A stretch of 64,000 nucleotides of DNA from Streptomyces sp. NBC_00390 (GTDB lineage: Bacteria; Actinomycetota; Actinomycetes; Streptomycetales; Streptomycetaceae). The notes under the pieces are model-generated. The model was not told the DNA's origin. It searched no databases and saw only the letters and a list, made by a program, of their open reading frames with translations. Within the stretch, counting starts at the first letter, position 1. Each line of letters starts with the position of its first letter. Shown one piece after another: positions 1-9,104 of this stretch. The stretch is from positions 8,184,001-8,248,000 of the forward strand of contig NZ_CP107945.1 of the NCBI RefSeq assembly GCF_036057275.1, written 5' to 3'. The translations under genes and the position numbers were made by a program.

Positions 1-195
1 GCCCGCATGATTCACGATCGCGCCTACGATGGGCCTCAGGCGTCAGCAAGTTGAGCCTGTGGAAACCGCTGATCAGCCGTGGCCGGGGTTGCACGCGGCA
101 CGGTTGGCCCTGTGGTCGGCCAACGGCCGGAGTCGTCGCCGCCCGTCGACCACGATGGTGCTCACCGGTCAGGCTGGGCCACTGCGACTCGGCGC

Positions 196-720
196 TCAGG
201 GCTCCACGCCGCAGCGTCGCGCGATCGCATTGAGGCGTTCCAGTTCGCGTCGCGCCGCGGTCGGGTGGGCGAGGTCGAGGGCCATCCCGGCGCGGGCGGT
301 GATGTAGAGGACGTCCTGGCGGATGGACGCGTCGAGGCCAGGGGCGGCCTGGAGGCGGCGGCCCGTGACACGCAGGGAGACAGCGATGTGGTCGAGACGG
401 TCCCGCATGCCCAGAGGAAGCACCTGCGGCAGTGCGTCCTTGGCGTAGTCGCGCACTTGACGGTCCGCCTCGCAGGGTCGGGGCGGCGAGGGAGCCCAGG
501 GAAGGCCGGCTTCCCGGGCATCGTCGTACATGTCCGCCACCAAGGCCCGCGCGGTGGCGGAATCGCCCTCGGCGACGGCCGCGCGGGCCGACTCCAGCAT
601 GGAGCGCAGTCGGGCACGGGTCTGCGGGTCCTCGCCCGTCCGGGCGTCCAGATAGCCGGACCACACGTCGAACGACTTGCTCAACTCGGCATCCAGCATG
701 ACGTTGTACGCGTCCGGCAC
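196..720 (-). CDS. Hypothetical protein, 174 aa
   Basis: I do not recognise a family. The protein reads as a soluble, mostly helical polypeptide rich in Ala, Arg and Asp. It has no signal peptide, membrane segment or obvious catalytic motif. The start is a GTG with a GGGAAGGG stretch about nine bases upstream. The codon pattern is strongly GC-rich at third positions, which supports a real gene over the overlapping frames on the other strand. It stands alone: its upstream neighbour, an alpha/beta hydrolase, is divergent and more than 400 bases away. Confidence 0.6.
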   Translation of the reverse strand: MPDAYNVMLDAELSKSFDVWSGYLDARTGEDPQTRARLRSMLESARAAVAEGDSATARALVADMYDDAREAGLPWAPSPPRPCEADRQVRDYAKDALPQVLPLGMRDRLDHIAVSLRVTGRRLQAAPGLDASIRQDVLYITARAGMALDLAHPTAARRELERLNAIARRCGVEP

Positions 721-1165
721 CCGGCCGCCCTTCCCATCGGGCCGTCCCGGCGCGGACGGCAGCGGTACACAATAGGACGGGCGATGGGCGCACTGCCCGC
801 GAATTTCCTCGGGCCGACTCAGCCGATGGGGTCCCCCGGTGCCACCCCTCGCATGCGTGGGTCAGCCTGGCCGAGGAACGGCGGAGGTCTGCCGTATTGA
901 GCTGTCCGGCCCACGCACATTCGGCTGCCACCTGCTCACTGCCGTCTTCCAGCCACCGGCCATCTGTGTGGCCCGCCTGCTGCACTGGTCCACCCGGCGC
1001 AGACGCCACCAAGCAACAGCCCGACGCAGCCACTACCGACGACGGTCCAACGATGAACTCGTCTGGCTGGGCACCGCAGTTGGCCGTTTGAGCACCGGCA
1101 TTTTCCTTGATCGTCAGGGAGGTCGCGCCGATAGAGTCGGCTGGACGGTACCAGCGGAGGAACTG
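721..1165. other. Gene-free divergent intergenic region
   Basis: This 445-base stretch separates two divergent genes. The open frames crossing it have no recognisable protein similarity and no ribosome binding site. It presumably carries both promoters, but I see no clear consensus boxes. Confidence 0.5.
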
Positions 1166-1897
1166 ATGACAGCAGCGGATGCAGTGCCCATAGTCTTCGT
1201 TCACGGGACGCGCTTCAGCGCGGGACAGTGGAGCGTGCAGCTTGCTGCACTGCGGGACGAATTCCCGGTGGCCGCCGTCGACCTGCCCGGCCATGGAGAG
1301 CGCTCGGCTCAACCCTGGAGCCTGAGCAGTGCGACAGAGATCATCGCTTCCGCAGTGGACTCGCTCGACCGTGGGCCGGCTCTGGTCGTCGGGCACTCGC
1401 TCGGCGGATACGCCTCACTGGAGTTCGCGCGGTGTTGTCCAGAACAACTGCGCGGGCTGATCCTCGCGGGAGCCAGCGCCTCCACCCGCGGCCTCTGGGC
1501 AGCGCCATATCGGTGGGTCGCCAGGCTGGTCCCTCGTATACCGGCGGATCGGCTGACCCAGTGGAACGACCGGTTGCTGCGGCGGCTCTATCCGCCAGAA
1601 GTGGTGGAGGCGACCATCCATTCCGGCTACGCCTTCCATACCCTGCCCGCGGCCTGGGGCGAGGTACTGGGACGCTTCGATGCGGGTGCGATGCGTTTTG
1701 TGGAGGCTCCGGTACTGATCCTCAACGGCGAGAAGGACGCCGTCTTCCGGGCGGGCGAGGCGGACTTCGCCCGCGCACATCCCCACGCTCGCGTCGAGTT
1801 GATCCCGCGGGCAAGACATCTCGCGAACTTCGACGACCCAGACGCCTTCACTGATGCCGTCCGCCGCTTCGCCCGGCAGCTCCCTGCCGTCAGCTGA
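1166..1897 (+). CDS. Alpha/beta hydrolase
   Basis: A 243-residue cytosolic alpha/beta hydrolase. The oxyanion-hole motif VHGT follows the first strand. The nucleophile elbow GHSLGG places the catalytic serine at residue 78. The acid is probably Asp191 in NGEKDAVF and the base His218 in ARHLANF, so the triad is complete and in the usual order. The length fits the single-domain esterase/lactonase/haloperoxidase-like group. I chose the ATG at 1166 because GCGGAGGA lies five bases upstream and homology begins there; the frame stays open to about 839 but that extension looks non-coding. The substrate cannot be read from sequence. No operon partner is visible. Confidence 0.88.
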   Translation: MTAADAVPIVFVHGTRFSAGQWSVQLAALRDEFPVAAVDLPGHGERSAQPWSLSSATEIIASAVDSLDRGPALVVGHSLGGYASLEFARCCPEQLRGLILAGASASTRGLWAAPYRWVARLVPRIPADRLTQWNDRLLRRLYPPEVVEATIHSGYAFHTLPAAWGEVLGRFDAGAMRFVEAPVLILNGEKDAVFRAGEADFARAHPHARVELIPRARHLANFDDPDAFTDAVRRFARQLPAVS

Positions 1898-2414
1898 GTG
1901 CGCCATCGCCGTGACCCCGGCGCCCCCCTGAATACCCATCGGCCAACTGCGGTGCTCAGCCACTGGAGTACCAGGACCGACACCGGTGCGATCCGGCTCC
2001 ACATCACATCAGTGATCACTAATCCGGACAGACACATCCGGTCAACCGGTCACTCCATCAAGAAGACCCGCTCGAGGTCTGTCCGCCCGATCTTGTGATG
2101 CGGCTTGGTCCAGCTGTTCGTGCTGGGTGGGCTCAGGGTGAGCCGCGGTAGTTCCGCACTGCTGCCAGGTACTCCGTCACCGCGTCGGCATCGGGCTCGC
2201 TGTCCGCTGTGGGGCGACCGAACTGGTCGCAGCCACCAGTGAGTGGCTGCGACCAGCACTCTCACCACACGCGCCTGCCCTCTCCTCAAGCCGCCGAGCG
2301 GTCGGCCGCTCGCGTCCCCGGGCGGCCGGCGGCCGGAGTGCGTCGGCGAGGCGCGTGCAGTCCTCGGTCAGCGCGGAGCGGTGACGTCTGCCACACGGCT
2401 GATCGCCTTGAGGC
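1898..2414. other. Gene-free region between convergent genes
   Basis: This stretch of about 520 bases lies between the 3' ends of the hydrolase and the PLP enzyme. Several short frames cross it, but none has a convincing start or recognisable product. A short minus-strand frame ending near 2050 could be a transposase scrap, which I cannot support. Confidence 0.45.
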
Positions 2415-3422
2415 TCAGAGGGTGTCCCGGGGGCCATGGGTGTGGAGGAACAGAACAGGCCCGGTGCCCAGACGGCCGTCAGCCGACATGGCGAGCAGAG
2501 CAGCAAACGCTTTTGCCGTATACACCGGATCGAGTTCCATCAGCCCGCTCTCCGAGGCAAGGCGCTGGGCACTGTCGCCCTCTGGTGTGGCGTGACCGTA
2601 GCCCGGTCCCAGCCAGTCCCGCACCATCGTCACCTCGGCCGGCACGATGCGGGTCGGAGGAAGGTTAGCGCCCCGCCCGCGCAGGAGACCCTCCGTCCGG
2701 TCGGCCAGCGCGACCACGGCCCGGTCATCCAGCCGCAGCGTGTCGTTGACGACCACGCCCACGACACGAGTGTGCAGCCCGGCCAGCCGGAGACCAAGAG
2801 CCAGTCCTGCGGCGGTACCCCCTGAGCCGACGGCGGTGACGACGTGTGAGGGCTCAGGCAGAACCCCGTCCGCGACCTGTGCTGCGAGCTCGAGAGCGAC
2901 CTCGACATAGCCGACCGTGCCGATCGGCGCGGAACCGCCTGCCGGCAGGAAGTAAGGCAGCCGCCGTCCCGTCGTATGGCGGACGAAGAGCCACGGTGCG
3001 GCGGCGACGGTCCGGGCCTTCGTCCGGGTGAAGTACAGGGTGGCGCCGGATCGCCGCAGCCTCTCCAAGTGCGCCCGGACGTGATCGTCGAGAGGCTGGT
3101 CGATCAGCGCAAGGGCGGTGGACAGACCCTGCTCGCGAGCGTAAAGGGCGGTGGCCAGGCCCCAGTTCGTACCGAGACCACCCACCGTCAGGATCGTGTG
3201 CCTCCCGCGGCGTCGTACGTCGGGAAGGATCCACTCGAGCTTGCGGATCTTGTTGCCGCCCCACCCGCCGGAGCCGAATCCGCTCTCGTCCTTGCACCAC
3301 AGCGATACCCCGTCCGCCAAACCGGTCAGCTCGCGCACGGGCGTCGGCCGGTCACCGAGCGAGAGGTGCGGCAGCGAGGTGACCAGCTGGGGGAACATCC
3401 GGTGCAGCAGCGGTCCACTCAT
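2415..3422 (-). CDS. PLP-dependent deaminase, ACC deaminase / D-cysteine desulfhydrase type
   Basis: This is a 335-residue enzyme of the tryptophan-synthase-beta (fold type II) PLP family. The GGNKIRKLE motif supplies the Schiff-base lysine at residue 58. The glycine-rich AVGSGGTAAG loop that binds the PLP phosphate lies near residue 205. These motifs and the length match 1-aminocyclopropane-1-carboxylate deaminase and D-cysteine desulfhydrase, which break down ACC or D-cysteine to ammonia and a keto acid. Sequence alone does not separate the two. The ATG at 3422 has AAGGAG seven to eight bases upstream; the long upstream extension of the frame is rejected. The gene stands alone. Confidence 0.85.
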   Translation of the reverse strand: MSGPLLHRMFPQLVTSLPHLSLGDRPTPVRELTGLADGVSLWCKDESGFGSGGWGGNKIRKLEWILPDVRRRGRHTILTVGGLGTNWGLATALYAREQGLSTALALIDQPLDDHVRAHLERLRRSGATLYFTRTKARTVAAAPWLFVRHTTGRRLPYFLPAGGSAPIGTVGYVEVALELAAQVADGVLPEPSHVVTAVGSGGTAAGLALGLRLAGLHTRVVGVVVNDTLRLDDRAVVALADRTEGLLRGRGANLPPTRIVPAEVTMVRDWLGPGYGHATPEGDSAQRLASESGLMELDPVYTAKAFAALLAMSADGRLGTGPVLFLHTHGPRDTL

Positions 3423-3939
3423 CGTCGGACTGCTCCTTCTTCTCGATGGTTGCACGTGGCGCGGGCCCTGCCGAAGTAGTGAACCGGCATCCCTTCGGTG
3501 CTCAATACCTTTCGGTAGCGGTAGCGGCGGTGGCCTCGGCGGCATCGTCGGAGCCATTGGTGCCGTCGTCGGCGAGGTGGTGGGGCGCCGTCCTCGGCGT
3601 CGTGGACACGGTACTCTCCGGCGGCTCCGGCGCCGGTAGTAACGGTCGCTACGATCAGCGCCGGTACCACCACGTGCCACTACGCGATGGGCATGAACCA
3701 GTGCGTCTCCACCGGTGCGGGAGTTCCCGTCTGCCCCAAGGAGGATGGACGCCCGGGGCAGCCCGCGCCCTCGCGCGGCCGGCAGAGAAGCTCGGCCGGA
3801 CAGCCGCGCCCGAAACTCGCCGTAGAACAAAGCTCGAAGCTCTGCGCTCGCGCCGAAGGTCCAGCGCGTCAGCTACTTTGGTCGACGGGCGCAAGCCCTT
3901 CGGTCGACGCCCGGGCCGCACTCCGTAGAAGCTGACGGT
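3423..3939. other. Gene-free intergenic region
   Basis: A region of about 520 bases between two divergent genes. It is rich in GGC and GGT steps near 3515-3640 and gives long frames in several phases, none with a plausible start, binding site or recognisable product. I see no defined regulatory site. Confidence 0.45.
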
Positions 3940-5050
3940 ATGACATCAATCGCCCGCCGGACCCTGCTCGCGGGCGCCGCGGCCCTTGCCACCACCGGCG
4001 CCGCCGCCGGCGCGTGTGCCCGTACGACGTCCACCGACGCGGCGGCGTCACCGCGGACTGCTGGCCCGCTCGCCTACAAAGGCGTCAACTTCGATACAGG
4101 CCGGGAGTCCTGGCGGACGGAGTATGTCCGCCAGGAGATCGCGGCGATCAAGGAGCAGCTGCACTGCAACGCGATCCTGTTGCTCGGCCACGACCTCGAC
4201 CGGCTGACGGAGGCTGCGTCGATCGCGGCCGCACAAGGCCTGTTCGTCTGGTTCGAGCCCCGGCAGTTCGACCGTGACGCGGAGCAGACCCTCGCCTTCC
4301 TCGGATCGGTGGCGCGCGCCGCCCAGCGACTGCGCACCCGTCACCCCGGCGTGGGCATCGCGGTCGGCACCGAGCTGACCATCTTCATGTCCGGCCTGGT
4401 GCCCGGCAAGGACTACATCGAGCGCGGCCAGGCGCTGAGCCGCCCCGAGTCGGCCGGCTACCAGGAGCGGCTGAACGCCTTTCTGGGCCAGGCTCTGAAT
4501 ACCGTACGGCCGCTGTTCAAGGGACCGGTCACATACAGCTCGGGGGAGTGGGAGGAGGTCAACTGGCGTGGCTTCGACGTCGTGGGGGCCAATCTGTACC
4601 GGAACGCGGAAAACAAGGCCACATACGCAGAGAAGCTGCGCGCCCTGCACCGGCACGGCAAGCCCGTCGTCATCACAGAGTTCGGCTGCTGCACCTTCAC
4701 AGGGGCCAAAGGAACAGGGCGGCATGGGCTTCACGGCGGTGGACTGGGAGCGGGAACCGGCGGTGGTCAAGGAGGGCTTCGTGCGCTGCGAGCGGGAACA
4801 GGCCGACGAGATCGGCGCGTTGCTGGACCTTTACGCGGCCGAGCGGGTGCACGGCGCGTTCGTCTACAACTTCATCGCCCCCGACTCGCCGTACTCCCCG
4901 CAGCGCCGCCACGACCTGGACATCGCGAGCTTCGCGCTGGCCAAGACCTGCCGGCTGCCGATCCACGTGGGCCGGGAGCGGGCCGGGGAATGCGTGCCGC
5001 CCTCGCGGAGTAGCCGCACTGGGTCAATCCGGCCAGGTCGGAGCGTTTGA
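3940..5050 (+). pseudogene. Secreted TIM-barrel (glycoside-hydrolase-like) protein, frameshifted
   Basis: The N-terminus carries a twin-arginine-like lipoprotein signal (ARRTLLAGAAA followed by an alanine stretch and a Cys). It then enters a domain beginning KGVNFDTG. Strand-like blocks such as LFVWFEPRQF, GIAVGTELT and VVITEFGCC resemble a glycoside hydrolase clan A barrel with paired glutamates. Streptomyces relatives are often labelled abortive infection protein, a name I would not take as function. Near 4703-4715 the frame shifts by +1: the true continuation (GFTAVDWEREP to GAFVYNFIAPDSPYS) lies in another frame and ends at 5050. The total of 1111 bases is one more than a multiple of three, so one inserted base explains it. 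A sequencing error cannot be excluded. Confidence 0.75.
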
Positions 5051-5194
5051 CGGTCTCGCGGGAGCGGCCGCACTCCACTGGCGGAGTCCACGATCCACAC
5101 GTCGTCGCTCCACCGAGGCCCAGCGCGCCGGACGGACTGTTGCCGACCGGGGGGCCAGGTCTTCCGCGTTTCGATCTTTGGTGCCGGTGGTGAG

Positions 5195-5857
5195 TCACGG
5201 GAGGAAGGGGGGCTCCGTCCCCATCAACGCGAACCAGTCACCATCGAGGACCTGCCGCTCCCAGCTGTCGACCTCGTCCTCCGAGACCTTGTACTTCTTG
5301 GCGACCTCGGCGCTCGTCACGTCCCCGTACAGCATGACCATCACGATGCGCATCTTGTCCGCCACCGAGAATTCTCCCTTCGGCTTGTCCGGCAGATCGC
5401 TGAACCGGAGACAGCCGACCGTGCCGCCGTCACCGCCCTGGCCGCCGGTGCCGCCGGAGAAGCCGTCGCCGCCCCGGCCGCCGTCACCGCCGCGACCGCC
5501 GATCCCGGACTTGCCAGGCTCACCAGGCTTGCCCGGCTCACCGAGCAGGCCGCCCCGGCCGCCGTCACCACCCCGGCCGCCGGTACCACCGAAGAAGGCG
5601 TCACCGCCGCGACCGCCGTCGCCGCCACGGCCACCGATCCCCGGTTCACCGGGCTCCCCCGGCTCGCCGAGCAGGCCGCCACGGCCACCTTCACCGCCAC
5701 GGCAGCCGTCCGAACTCTCGCCGGCACGGTTGTCGGCACTGGCGGGCTTGTCTCTGCCCGCATTGCTCTGCGCCGGTGCGGCGCATGCGGTGCCGACGGC
5801 GAAGGCCGCTGCGGCCGCCGCCAGGATGATTGGACGCTGCCAACGATTTCTGGACAT
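5195..5857 (-). CDS. Secreted glycine-rich/collagen-like protein with C-terminal helix-turn-helix
   Basis: This exported protein of about 220 residues has a clear Sec signal (positively charged MSRNRWQRP, an alanine-rich core, then ACAAPAQ). The mature part has two imperfect copies of a block of about 45 residues that combines GEPGEPGEPG-type Gly-X-Y triplets with GGRGGDGGRGGD runs. A Cys sits just before the block and another just after it. The last 55 residues are unlike the rest: they form a helix-turn-helix of the transposase HTH_28 type (ADKMRIVMVML, then TSAEVAKKYKVSEDEV, then a Trp). A DNA-binding-like fold on an exported protein is odd. I prefer the ATG at 5857 with GGAG five bases upstream; the in-frame ATG at 5878 also has a fair site. 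It follows the paralogue at 6053-6526 on the same strand. Confidence 0.8.
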   Translation of the reverse strand: MSRNRWQRPIILAAAAAAFAVGTACAAPAQSNAGRDKPASADNRAGESSDGCRGGEGGRGGLLGEPGEPGEPGIGGRGGDGGRGGDAFFGGTGGRGGDGGRGGLLGEPGKPGEPGKSGIGGRGGDGGRGGDGFSGGTGGQGGDGGTVGCLRFSDLPDKPKGEFSVADKMRIVMVMLYGDVTSAEVAKKYKVSEDEVDSWERQVLDGDWFALMGTEPPFLP

Positions 5858-6052
5858 GGGGACTCCGTTCCACGACATGGATGTTCACCTGTAGGTGCTC
5901 TGTGCCAGGACGCCGGGTGTGACGGCCGGGCGGCTTTACGCGTTGGCCGATTCGGCGGGGGCATGGGGGAGGTCGTGAAGACCTCCCCCGGTTCGGGTGG
6001 TGGGTCGGCGACGGACCGGACGTGGACCGCCCGGGCCGTCGCCGGGCGACGG

Positions 6053-6526
6053 TCAGAAGAAGCCGTTTCCACCCTGGCCGCCGGTGCCGCCGAAGAAGCC
6101 GTCTCCACCCTGGCCGCCGGTGCCGCCGAAGAAGCCGTCTCCACCCTGGCCGCCGGTGCCGCCGAAGAAGCCGTCTCCACCACGGCCACCCTTACCGCTG
6201 AAGAAGCCGTCTCCACCTCGGCCGCCGGTGCCGCCGAAGAAGCCGTCTCCACCCTGGCCGCCGGTGCCGCCGAAGAAGCCGTCACCGCCTCGGCCGCCGG
6301 TGCCGCCGAAGAAGCCGTCACCGCCTCGGCCACCCTCACCGGTCTGGACGCCGGCTCGGTGGTCGGCGAGGCTCACCACCGGCGCAGCGGGCTTCGGGGC
6401 CGCCATCGCGGTAGCCGGAAAGATGACGCCTCCACCGATCACGGCGGCCGATGCGAGAACCGTCGCGAGGCGAAAACGCCGGCGATTCGGGCGGCCATAG
6501 TCGTTGGTGTGAATATTACGGGTCAT
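6053..6526 (-). CDS. Secreted glycine-rich protein with eight 12-residue repeats
   Basis: This is a 157-residue exported protein. Residues 1-43 are a signal peptide with an arginine-rich start (RPNRRRFRLA), a hydrophobic core and cleavage after AMA. A short linker follows, then eight tandem copies of a 12-residue unit with consensus GGTGGxGGDGFF. The protein ends on the last FF, so the repeat is the whole C-terminal half. The regular Phe-Phe pairs in a glycine background resemble self-assembling or PE-PGRS-like proteins. It probably acts outside the cell or in the wall. It lies about 195 bases upstream of the related gene at 5195 on the same strand. Function is unknown. Confidence 0.8.
   Translation of the reverse strand: MTRNIHTNDYGRPNRRRFRLATVLASAAVIGGGVIFPATAMAAPKPAAPVVSLADHRAGVQTGEGGRGGDGFFGGTGGRGGDGFFGGTGGQGGDGFFGGTGGRGGDGFFSGKGGRGGDGFFGGTGGQGGDGFFGGTGGQGGDGFFGGTGGQGGNGFF
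6056..6343 (-). repeat. Eight tandem 36-bp coding repeats
   Basis: These repeats encode the GGTGGxGGDGFF units. Copies differ at few positions, mainly CAG/CGT codon swaps and one SGK variant. They are contiguous with no spacer, so this is a coding minisatellite and not a CRISPR array. Confidence 0.9.
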
Positions 6527-7760
6527 GGGTCCTTCTCCTCGATTCAGGGGATTCTTGAACGTTCCTACGAATTAGGGTCGGCGAATCGGTTTCCATCGGG
6601 ATGAACCGGTGGTTCGGTGAGAAGGATTCCTGTGAGGAATTCCGTCCCATCGTGCTGTCGCGTTTCCTTTTCCGTGAGGACACTTCAAGTAGGCCTGAGG
6701 GGCGCACTGGGGTCACGTCCCGGAAAATCGGGGCTTGACCATGCCACAGGCGTCAGGTAAAAGCCCGATAAGGAAGCACCGCCCCAGCGGCCCGCGCAGG
6801 AAGCTGGGTCGGTCGATGTCCGAGCTGTCAGCTTCCGTGTGGCGTGCACCCAGGTGGAGCATGTCCGCCGAGCCCCCAACACCCGCCCGTGGTCGCGGAC
6901 TTCAGGTCGACCTCTTGGGGCCTGGGCTGCCCTGACACGTCATCAACTTTGCCGAGGACGCTGACGCGACGGACGCGGCCGGAAGCCGCGGGCAGGGCCG
7001 GACAACGGGCGACCGTGCGAACACGGCTTGCGCCACCCCCGCGGCCACACCACCGTCAGCACGATGCCGCCCGCCGTTTGCAGACGGCAGCCTTGGGACT
7101 GAGATCCTCGTCGGGGCACGTGAGAGTGAGGGACTGCCAGGCCCCTCCTCTTCAAGTACGGCATCTTCGCCCGCTGCTTGACCGGCAGCGAGGGCCGAGA
7201 TGCCCTGCACCGCCTCGGTGGGGAGTCGGCGAGGCCGTGGGTGATCCGTTGCAGGGACTGCGATGCCCCTTCACGCCGTCATTCGTCCTCGGCGCGTCGG
7301 CCGGTCACTCTCGTGCGAGCCGCGCGGAAGTTCCCGTGCCAGTTGTTTCCGCGACCCCGGACTCAGCGACGCACGGCCGGGGTGCCGAACGGGCATCCGG
7401 CCCCAGGATGGACAGCAGCGCCGAAGGCGCGGTGGACGACGCACGGATCCGGCAGACGCAACCGGCACGCGTACCGGGTGTGCCGAACGCCCTGGCCGAA
7501 CCCAGTACATCGGCCGCCCCGGAGGACGGTCTGCCTGCATTCTTCTTCCGTCGCGCGCTGCGCGGGAACAGGGAGAAGCCTCGATCCCCTCGAGGCCGTG
7601 CGGGCACCCCGGCGGACGCGATCACGTCGAAGGCACAGCGCGAGAAATGCGCATACAGCGCTTCCCGCGGGACACGCACAAGCCCGGCCGGGTGGCGCGT
7701 CCCCTGACGCTGCCACCCGGCCGGGCCATGTCCTTACCGGCGCTGGACCGGTCCGCTCTT
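6527..7760. other. 1.2-kb stretch without a recognisable gene
   Basis: Frames are open on both strands across much of this interval, as expected at this GC content. None has a convincing start, ribosome binding site or known product. The first part (6527-6720) is less GC-rich and must hold the promoter of the repeat protein at 6526. The far end holds the terminator of the gene at 7761. Confidence 0.5.
7682..7726 (-). terminator. Strong hairpin terminator
   Basis: A perfect 15-base inverted repeat (7682-7696 with 7712-7726) encloses a 15-base loop. It lies about 35 bases past the stop codon of the minus-strand gene at 7761. There is no clear U-tract, as is usual in Streptomyces. Confidence 0.75.
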
Positions 7761-8051
7761 TCAGTCGGTGTTGACGGTGCCGTTGTTGATCGGCACGGTA
7801 TTGCCGTTGCCGATGATGATGACAACATTCCCCGTCCCGCCGCCCCCCTTCCGGCCCCCGCCGTCGCGGTGGTCACCGCCACGCCAGCGGTCGCCACGGT
7901 GGTCGCTGTCGCGCCACTTGTCGCCGTGAGCGGCTGCCTTCGCCGGCCCCGGGGCCGCGAACGCGTTGGCGGGCAGCAGCGCGCCTCCTGCGGCCAGAGC
8001 GGTCGAAGCAGTCAGCATTACAAAGCGACGGGTGCGGTAGGTGCGAGCCAT
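7761..8051 (-). CDS. Small secreted Gly/His/Arg-rich protein
   Basis: This is a 96-residue exported protein. The signal peptide (ARTYRTRRF, hydrophobic core, AFAAP) is followed by a polar stretch with repeated HRGDRW and DHRDGG elements. It ends in a hydrophobic beta-like tail, VVIIIGNGNTVPINNG. The layout of a charged linker plus a short strand-forming tail fits a wall-associated or self-associating surface protein, but I recognise no named family. It shares strand and export signal with its neighbours at 5195, 6053 and 8595. It has its own terminator at 7682-7726. Confidence 0.7.
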   Translation of the reverse strand: MARTYRTRRFVMLTASTALAAGGALLPANAFAAPGPAKAAAHGDKWRDSDHRGDRWRGGDHRDGGGRKGGGGTGNVVIIIGNGNTVPINNGTVNTD

Positions 8052-8594
8052 TGGAATTCTCCTTCGAGAGAAAAAGACGGTGGAAGAACTGCCGGACGCC
8101 CTTGCCGATTCACGGGCATTTCGGCAGCGGGACAGTGTGTCCAGTCAAGCGCCGTCAGGATTGTTTATGACGATGCGGGCGGGCCATCTGCTCTGCGTGA
8201 CCCCATGCCTCAATTAAGCCCGGGATAAGCAGCTGCGTCATGCCGCTGCATTTCGGGACTTGACAGACGGCGACGGTCAAGTTACGGCGACCCGATTCCC
8301 GGTCGGGCGGCGCACCCACCGCCCAGCCCCGGATGAGCAGATCACGATCTACAGCTGGGGTCCCAGGCGATCGCGTTGGGCTTGCGGAAGGGCCGGTACG
8401 GCCGCGTGGACCAGCCGGGGCGTGGGTTTTGGAGGCAGTGGGCGTCGGTGATGGCTCGGATCGGGGGTGGGGTCGACTCGGTGACGCCGTGGGGCTTCGG
8501 CAGCCGTGGTCTCGATCGGTCCCGAGTCGAACAGGTGAGGGTGCCCGGGCCGACAGGCCCGGAGCACCTGTTTCTCGTGGCGCCGCCGTACGGC
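8052..8594. other. Intergenic region with a terminator at one end
   Basis: There is no supportable gene in these 540 bases. Near 8250 a sequence containing TTTCGGGACTTGACAGA occurs, and almost the same string recurs near 60736. It contains a TTGACA box and could be a promoter element or the end of a lost mobile element. Confidence 0.45.
8532..8570 (-). terminator. Hairpin terminator after the M15-like gene
   Basis: The stem 8541-8551 pairs with 8556-8567 (one bulged base) around a GACA loop. The flanking CAGGTG and CACCTG extend it. It lies about 25 bases past the stop at 8595. Confidence 0.7.
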
Positions 8595-9104
8595 TCAGCA
8601 GCCGCCGCAGTTGTAGTAGGTCACGTCCCAGTGATTTCCTTCGTCCGCGTAGATGTTTCCGGACGCGGATTTCCACTGCGGAGCGCCGTCGCCCCGCACG
8701 CCGATGTACGTGAAGTTGTTCTTGATGTAGTTCCCGACGCAGGTGTACTTGCTGTAGTCGAGCTTGTAGCCGTTCCAGTGCGAGTACGTTCCGCCGGCGT
8801 GCCCGGTCTCGGTACCGCCGGTGATGTTGAGTGCGCAGCCGCTTGCGCTCTTCAGGGTCTGAGCGCCCTTCGCGGTGGCGAGGTTCAGCTGTGTGAAGGA
8901 CGTACAGGTCGGGTTGTTCCTGTCCGAGCAGCCGCCGGACGAGGACCAGGTGATTCCGGACGCTCTGAACATTGACGTCGCCGTGGCATGACTGATCTTG
9001 GTGGCGGCGTGCGCGTCGGTGGCGCCGGTGACGACGCCGAATCCCGGGGCGAACAGCGCGCCCAGGACGAGCGCGAGCGCACTCAGGACTGATCGGACCC
9101 TCAT
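8595..9104 (-). CDS. Secreted cysteine-rich protein, probable M15-like peptidase fold
   Basis: This 169-residue exported protein has a signal peptide ending near DAHAA. The mature part has six cysteines, enough for three disulfides. The motifs TGGTETGH, then SHWNGYKLD, and a C-terminal DEGNHWD match in order the zinc-site layout of M15 peptidases: His-x(6)-Asp, then Glu-x-x-His. That would make it a small D,D- or L,D-type peptidase acting on peptidoglycan outside the cell. The assignment comes from motif order only. The start ATG at 9104 is followed by RVRSVLSALALVLG, a normal signal start. It may also be a conserved extracellular protein that has lost activity. Confidence 0.7.
   Translation of the reverse strand: MRVRSVLSALALVLGALFAPGFGVVTGATDAHAATKISHATATSMFRASGITWSSSGGCSDRNNPTCTSFTQLNLATAKGAQTLKSASGCALNITGGTETGHAGGTYSHWNGYKLDYSKYTCVGNYIKNNFTYIGVRGDGAPQWKSASGNIYADEGNHWDVTYYNCGGC

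Noticed and set aside
6056..6343. Possible CRISPR array or PE-PGRS gene
   Set aside because: The repeats are coding, with no spacers. There is no PE domain; the protein has an ordinary signal peptide.
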